Source: Gammaproteobacteria bacterium (GTDB lineage: Bacteria > Pseudomonadota > Gammaproteobacteria > HK1). From it: DNA of 7,552 nucleotides. Numbering within the stretch: position 1 is the first letter of the stretch; every line of letters starts with the position of its first letter. The stretch lies in contig JAJECB010000072.1 in NCBI GenBank assembly GCA_022822245.1, positions 1-7,552 of the forward strand, in the 5' to 3' direction. This document shows, piece after piece, positions 5,906-7,552 of the stretch. The notes under the pieces were generated by a model that saw nothing but the letters and a program-made list of their open reading frames with translations, was not told the DNA's origin and did no database searches. Position numbers and translations under genes: made by a program.

Positions 5906-7105
5906 TCAGCCCCAGTTCCAGAAGTCCACCCCCTCGCGGAAGAAGAAGCGCGAGAGCACCATCTTGTGGACCTCCGAGGCGCCGTCCACGAGGCGGGCCT
6001 GGCGCGCATAGCGGTACATCCACTCGAGCGGGGTGTCCTTCGAGTATCCCTTCGCGCCGAGGAGCTGGATGGCGGTGTCGACCGCCTTGTGGAGCACGTC
6101 CGCGACCGCGACCTTCGCCATCGACACCTCCTTGCGCGCGAAGTCGCCCTGGTCGAGCTTCCAGGCCGCGTGCATGGTGAGGAGACGCCCGATGTGGATG
6201 TCCATCGCGGCCTCGCCCATCATCCACTGCACCCCCTCGTGCTCGGCGAGGGTGAGGCCGAAGCTCTCGCGCTCCTGCACGTACTGCGACGCGATCTCGA
6301 GGGCCCGCTTGGAGAGCCCGAGCCAGCGCATGCAGTGGGTGAGGCGGGCGGTCCCGAGGCGGATCTGGGTCGCCTTGAGGCCGTCCCCGATGTCCATGAG
6401 GACGTCCTCGTCCCCGACCTCGAGCCCCTCGAACTCGATCTCGCAGTGCCCGCCGTGCTCCTCCGGCCCCATGATGGGGACCGTGCGCACGATGCGCCAG
6501 CCCGGCTGGTCGGCGTGGAAGAGGAACGCGGAGAGCCCGCGGCGCGCGTCGTCCGAGGTGCGCGCGACCACGATGAAGTGCTTCGCCTCGCGGGCGCCGG
6601 TGATGAACCACTTGCGCCCGGTCACGACCCACTTCCCGCCGCGCCGCTCTGCCCGGGTCCGCATCGCTCCCGCGGGGTCCGAGCCCGCCCCCGGCGCGGG
6701 CTCGGTCATGACGAAGGACGAGCGGACCTCGCCGTCGATGATCGGCTGGAGCCAGCGGTCCTTCTGGTCTTCCGTCCCGACCCGGTTGAGGAGGATCATG
6801 TTGCCGTCGTCGGGGGCCTGGCAGTTGAAGGTCACCGGCCCGAAGATGGAGCGGTTCATCTCCTCGTAGCAGGCGGCCATGCCCACCACCGGGAAGCCCG
6901 CTCCGCCCCGCTCCTCGGGCATCTGGAGCGCCCAGAGCCCCGCTTCGCGGGCCGCGGCGCGGAGCCGGGCGAGGGGCTCGTGCGCGATGTTCTCGTGCTC
7001 GTCGTACACCGAGCGGTCGGACTCGATCGGGATGAGGTGGGTGTCGACGAAGCTCCGGATGCGAAGCCGGACCTCTTCGACCTCGGGGGGCAGGTGGTAG
7101 TCCAT
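5906..7105 (-). CDS. Acyl-CoA dehydrogenase (ACAD10/11-like)
   Basis: This 399-residue flavoprotein has the complete acyl-CoA dehydrogenase architecture. The N-terminal helical domain covers about 1-125. The FAD-binding segment SFVMTEPAPGAGSDP (130-144) and the WVVTGRKWFITGA block (159-171) lie in the beta domain. The C-terminal helical domain starts around 240 and includes QERESFG (277-283) and QLLGAKGYSKDTPLEWMYR (347-365). The catalytic loop reads LVDGASEVHKMVLSR (372-386); Asp374 aligns with the catalytic glutamate of the medium-chain enzyme's YEGTAQIQR, a pattern of the ACAD10/ACAD11-like branch (DGPDEVH), so the missing glutamate is normal for that branch. It would oxidise an acyl-CoA to the 2-enoyl-CoA, passing electrons to electron-transferring flavoprotein. 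The enoyl-CoA hydratase downstream could take the next step. The ATG at 7105 has GAGGAA upstream with a spacer of about nine bases. Upstream on the same strand are element B and the SDR gene. Branched or long-chain substrate is not decidable from sequence. Confidence 0.96.
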   Translation of the reverse strand: MDYHLPPEVEEVRLRIRSFVDTHLIPIESDRSVYDEHENIAHEPLARLRAAAREAGLWALQMPEERGGAGFPVVGMAACYEEMNRSIFGPVTFNCQAPDDGNMILLNRVGTEDQKDRWLQPIIDGEVRSSFVMTEPAPGAGSDPAGAMRTRAERRGGKWVVTGRKWFITGAREAKHFIVVARTSDDARRGLSAFLFHADQPGWRIVRTVPIMGPEEHGGHCEIEFEGLEVGDEDVLMDIGDGLKATQIRLGTARLTHCMRWLGLSKRALEIASQYVQERESFGLTLAEHEGVQWMMGEAAMDIHIGRLLTMHAAWKLDQGDFARKEVSMAKVAVADVLHKAVDTAIQLLGAKGYSKDTPLEWMYRYARQARLVDGASEVHKMVLSRFFFREGVDFWNWG

Positions 7106-7161
7106 CTCGGGCGGTTCCTCTCGAAAGGCGGGATTGGAGCGGGAGCTCCGGAAATCGGCGG

Positions 7162-7250
7162 CAAGACGGGGCCGGCGTGAGATTTCGGGCTCGCTCGAAC
7201 GAACCGGATGGTATCCGCCAAGTCCGAAATCCCACTCTGACCCTGTTTTG
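7162..7250. repeat. Repeat element B: short REPIN-like inverted repeat
   Basis: Arms at 7162-7191 and 7221-7250 are inverted copies matching at 23 of 30 positions, separated by 29 bases that contain a small CGGAT-GGT-ATCCG hairpin (7205-7217). Both arms carry the core also found at the ends of element A (7169-7186 on plus, 7226-7243 on minus). As in element A, the left arm has GGGCC and the right arm GGGTC, so both elements lie in the same orientation. It occupies the gap between the SDR stop (7294) and the dehydrogenase start (7105), where its transcript could fold into a long hairpin. It encodes nothing recognisable. Confidence 0.7.
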
Positions 7251-7293
7251 CTCCGCGGCGGGTGGCGTCTCGGGCGGGCGCGCGCGAAGCGGC

Positions 7294-7552
7294 TCAGACT
7301 GAGGTGCAGGCGTGGCCGCCGTCCACCGTGACGACGCTCCCGGTCATGAACGAGGAGGCGTCGGACGCGAGCAGCAGCAAGGCGCCGTCGAGCTCCTCCG
7401 GCCGGCCCGCCCGGCGCTGCGGGATCCCGCGCACGAGCCTCTCCCCCTGTTCGGTCTTCAGGAACTCGCGATTGAAGTCGGTCTCGATGTAGCCGGGGGC
7501 AAGCGCGTTGACCCGAACCGCGTGCCGGGCAAGCTCCGCCCCCATCGCGCGG
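7294..7552 (-). CDS. SDR family oxidoreductase, C-terminal part
   Basis: Only the last 85 codons are inside the window; the gene begins beyond the right edge. The visible part starts in the helix RAMGAELARH, which in this family follows the catalytic YxxxK motif. It continues with the strand and loop VRVNALAPGYIETDF (the conserved Pro-Gly after the active site) and the substrate-lid region EFLKTEQGERLVRGIPQRRAGRPEEL. It ends in the usual LASDASSFMTGSVVTVDGG close. This is a classical short-chain dehydrogenase/reductase of the FabG-like group, using NAD(P)H. A 3-hydroxyacyl-CoA or 3-oxoacyl substrate would fit the acyl-CoA dehydrogenase and enoyl-CoA hydratase downstream, but SDR substrates cannot be read from this region. 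The nucleotide-binding motif and active-site Ser/Tyr/Lys lie outside the window. Confidence 0.93.
   Translation of the reverse strand, partial: RAMGAELARHAVRVNALAPGYIETDFNREFLKTEQGERLVRGIPQRRAGRPEELDGALLLLASDASSFMTGSVVTVDGGHACTSV

Noticed and set aside
5900..7180. Long plus-strand open frame opposite the acyl-CoA dehydrogenase
   Set aside because: It arises from third-position GC bias on the other strand; the sense product is an unmistakable dehydrogenase.

Overview
The window is very GC-rich over most of its length: 83% in the row 2161-2220, with G or C at nearly every third codon position. It carries a chromosomal fatty-acid/acyl-CoA type locus. All genes from about 840 to the right edge lie on the minus strand. 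One plus-strand gene, in a lower-GC patch, sits at the left. The mix of an acyl-CoA dehydrogenase, an enoyl-CoA hydratase, a PF10118-type metal-dependent hydrolase, an SDR and a MoxR/VWA pair is common in high-GC environmental Proteobacteria-like lineages (Deltaproteobacteria/Myxococcota/Binatota or high-GC gammaproteobacteria). The window has no rRNA or marker gene, so the taxon is not fixed.

Left block (1-1256), compositionally foreign. A possible start of a minus-strand gene runs off the left edge (1-32). A RloB-family (Toprim-like, defence-associated) protein follows on the plus strand (108-755). A convergent minus-strand gene for a small putative exported protein (837-1256) is only 37-48% GC in the rows counted. 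The AT-richer composition stops abruptly at the start codon of the exported-protein gene, which suggests an acquired cassette.

Right block (1359-7552), the host-like operon, in transcription order from right to left: SDR oxidoreductase (partial), repeat element B, acyl-CoA dehydrogenase, PF10118 metal-dependent hydrolase, enoyl-CoA hydratase, MoxR-type AAA+ ATPase, repeat element A, CoxE-like VWA protein. The SDR, dehydrogenase and hydratase fit CoA-thioester oxidation of a fatty or other organic acid. The MoxR/VWA pair is the usual chaperone-like maturation pair, inserted directly after the hydratase.

The clearest unexplained structure is a dispersed inverted-repeat family. Elements A (2739-2977) and B (7162-7250) are bounded by arms sharing the 18-base core GGGYCRGMGTGRGATTTC. 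Both lie in intergenic gaps of the minus-strand gene set and in the same orientation, and the left/right arm difference (GGGCC versus GGGTC) is conserved. Element A also carries an internal hairpin with perfect 10-bp outer arms and a broken extra copy of its end. It abuts the VWA start codon, which itself lies in the loop of a perfect 6-bp stem. I see no complete new multi-gene system here. The RloB island and this repeat family are the parts worth following.
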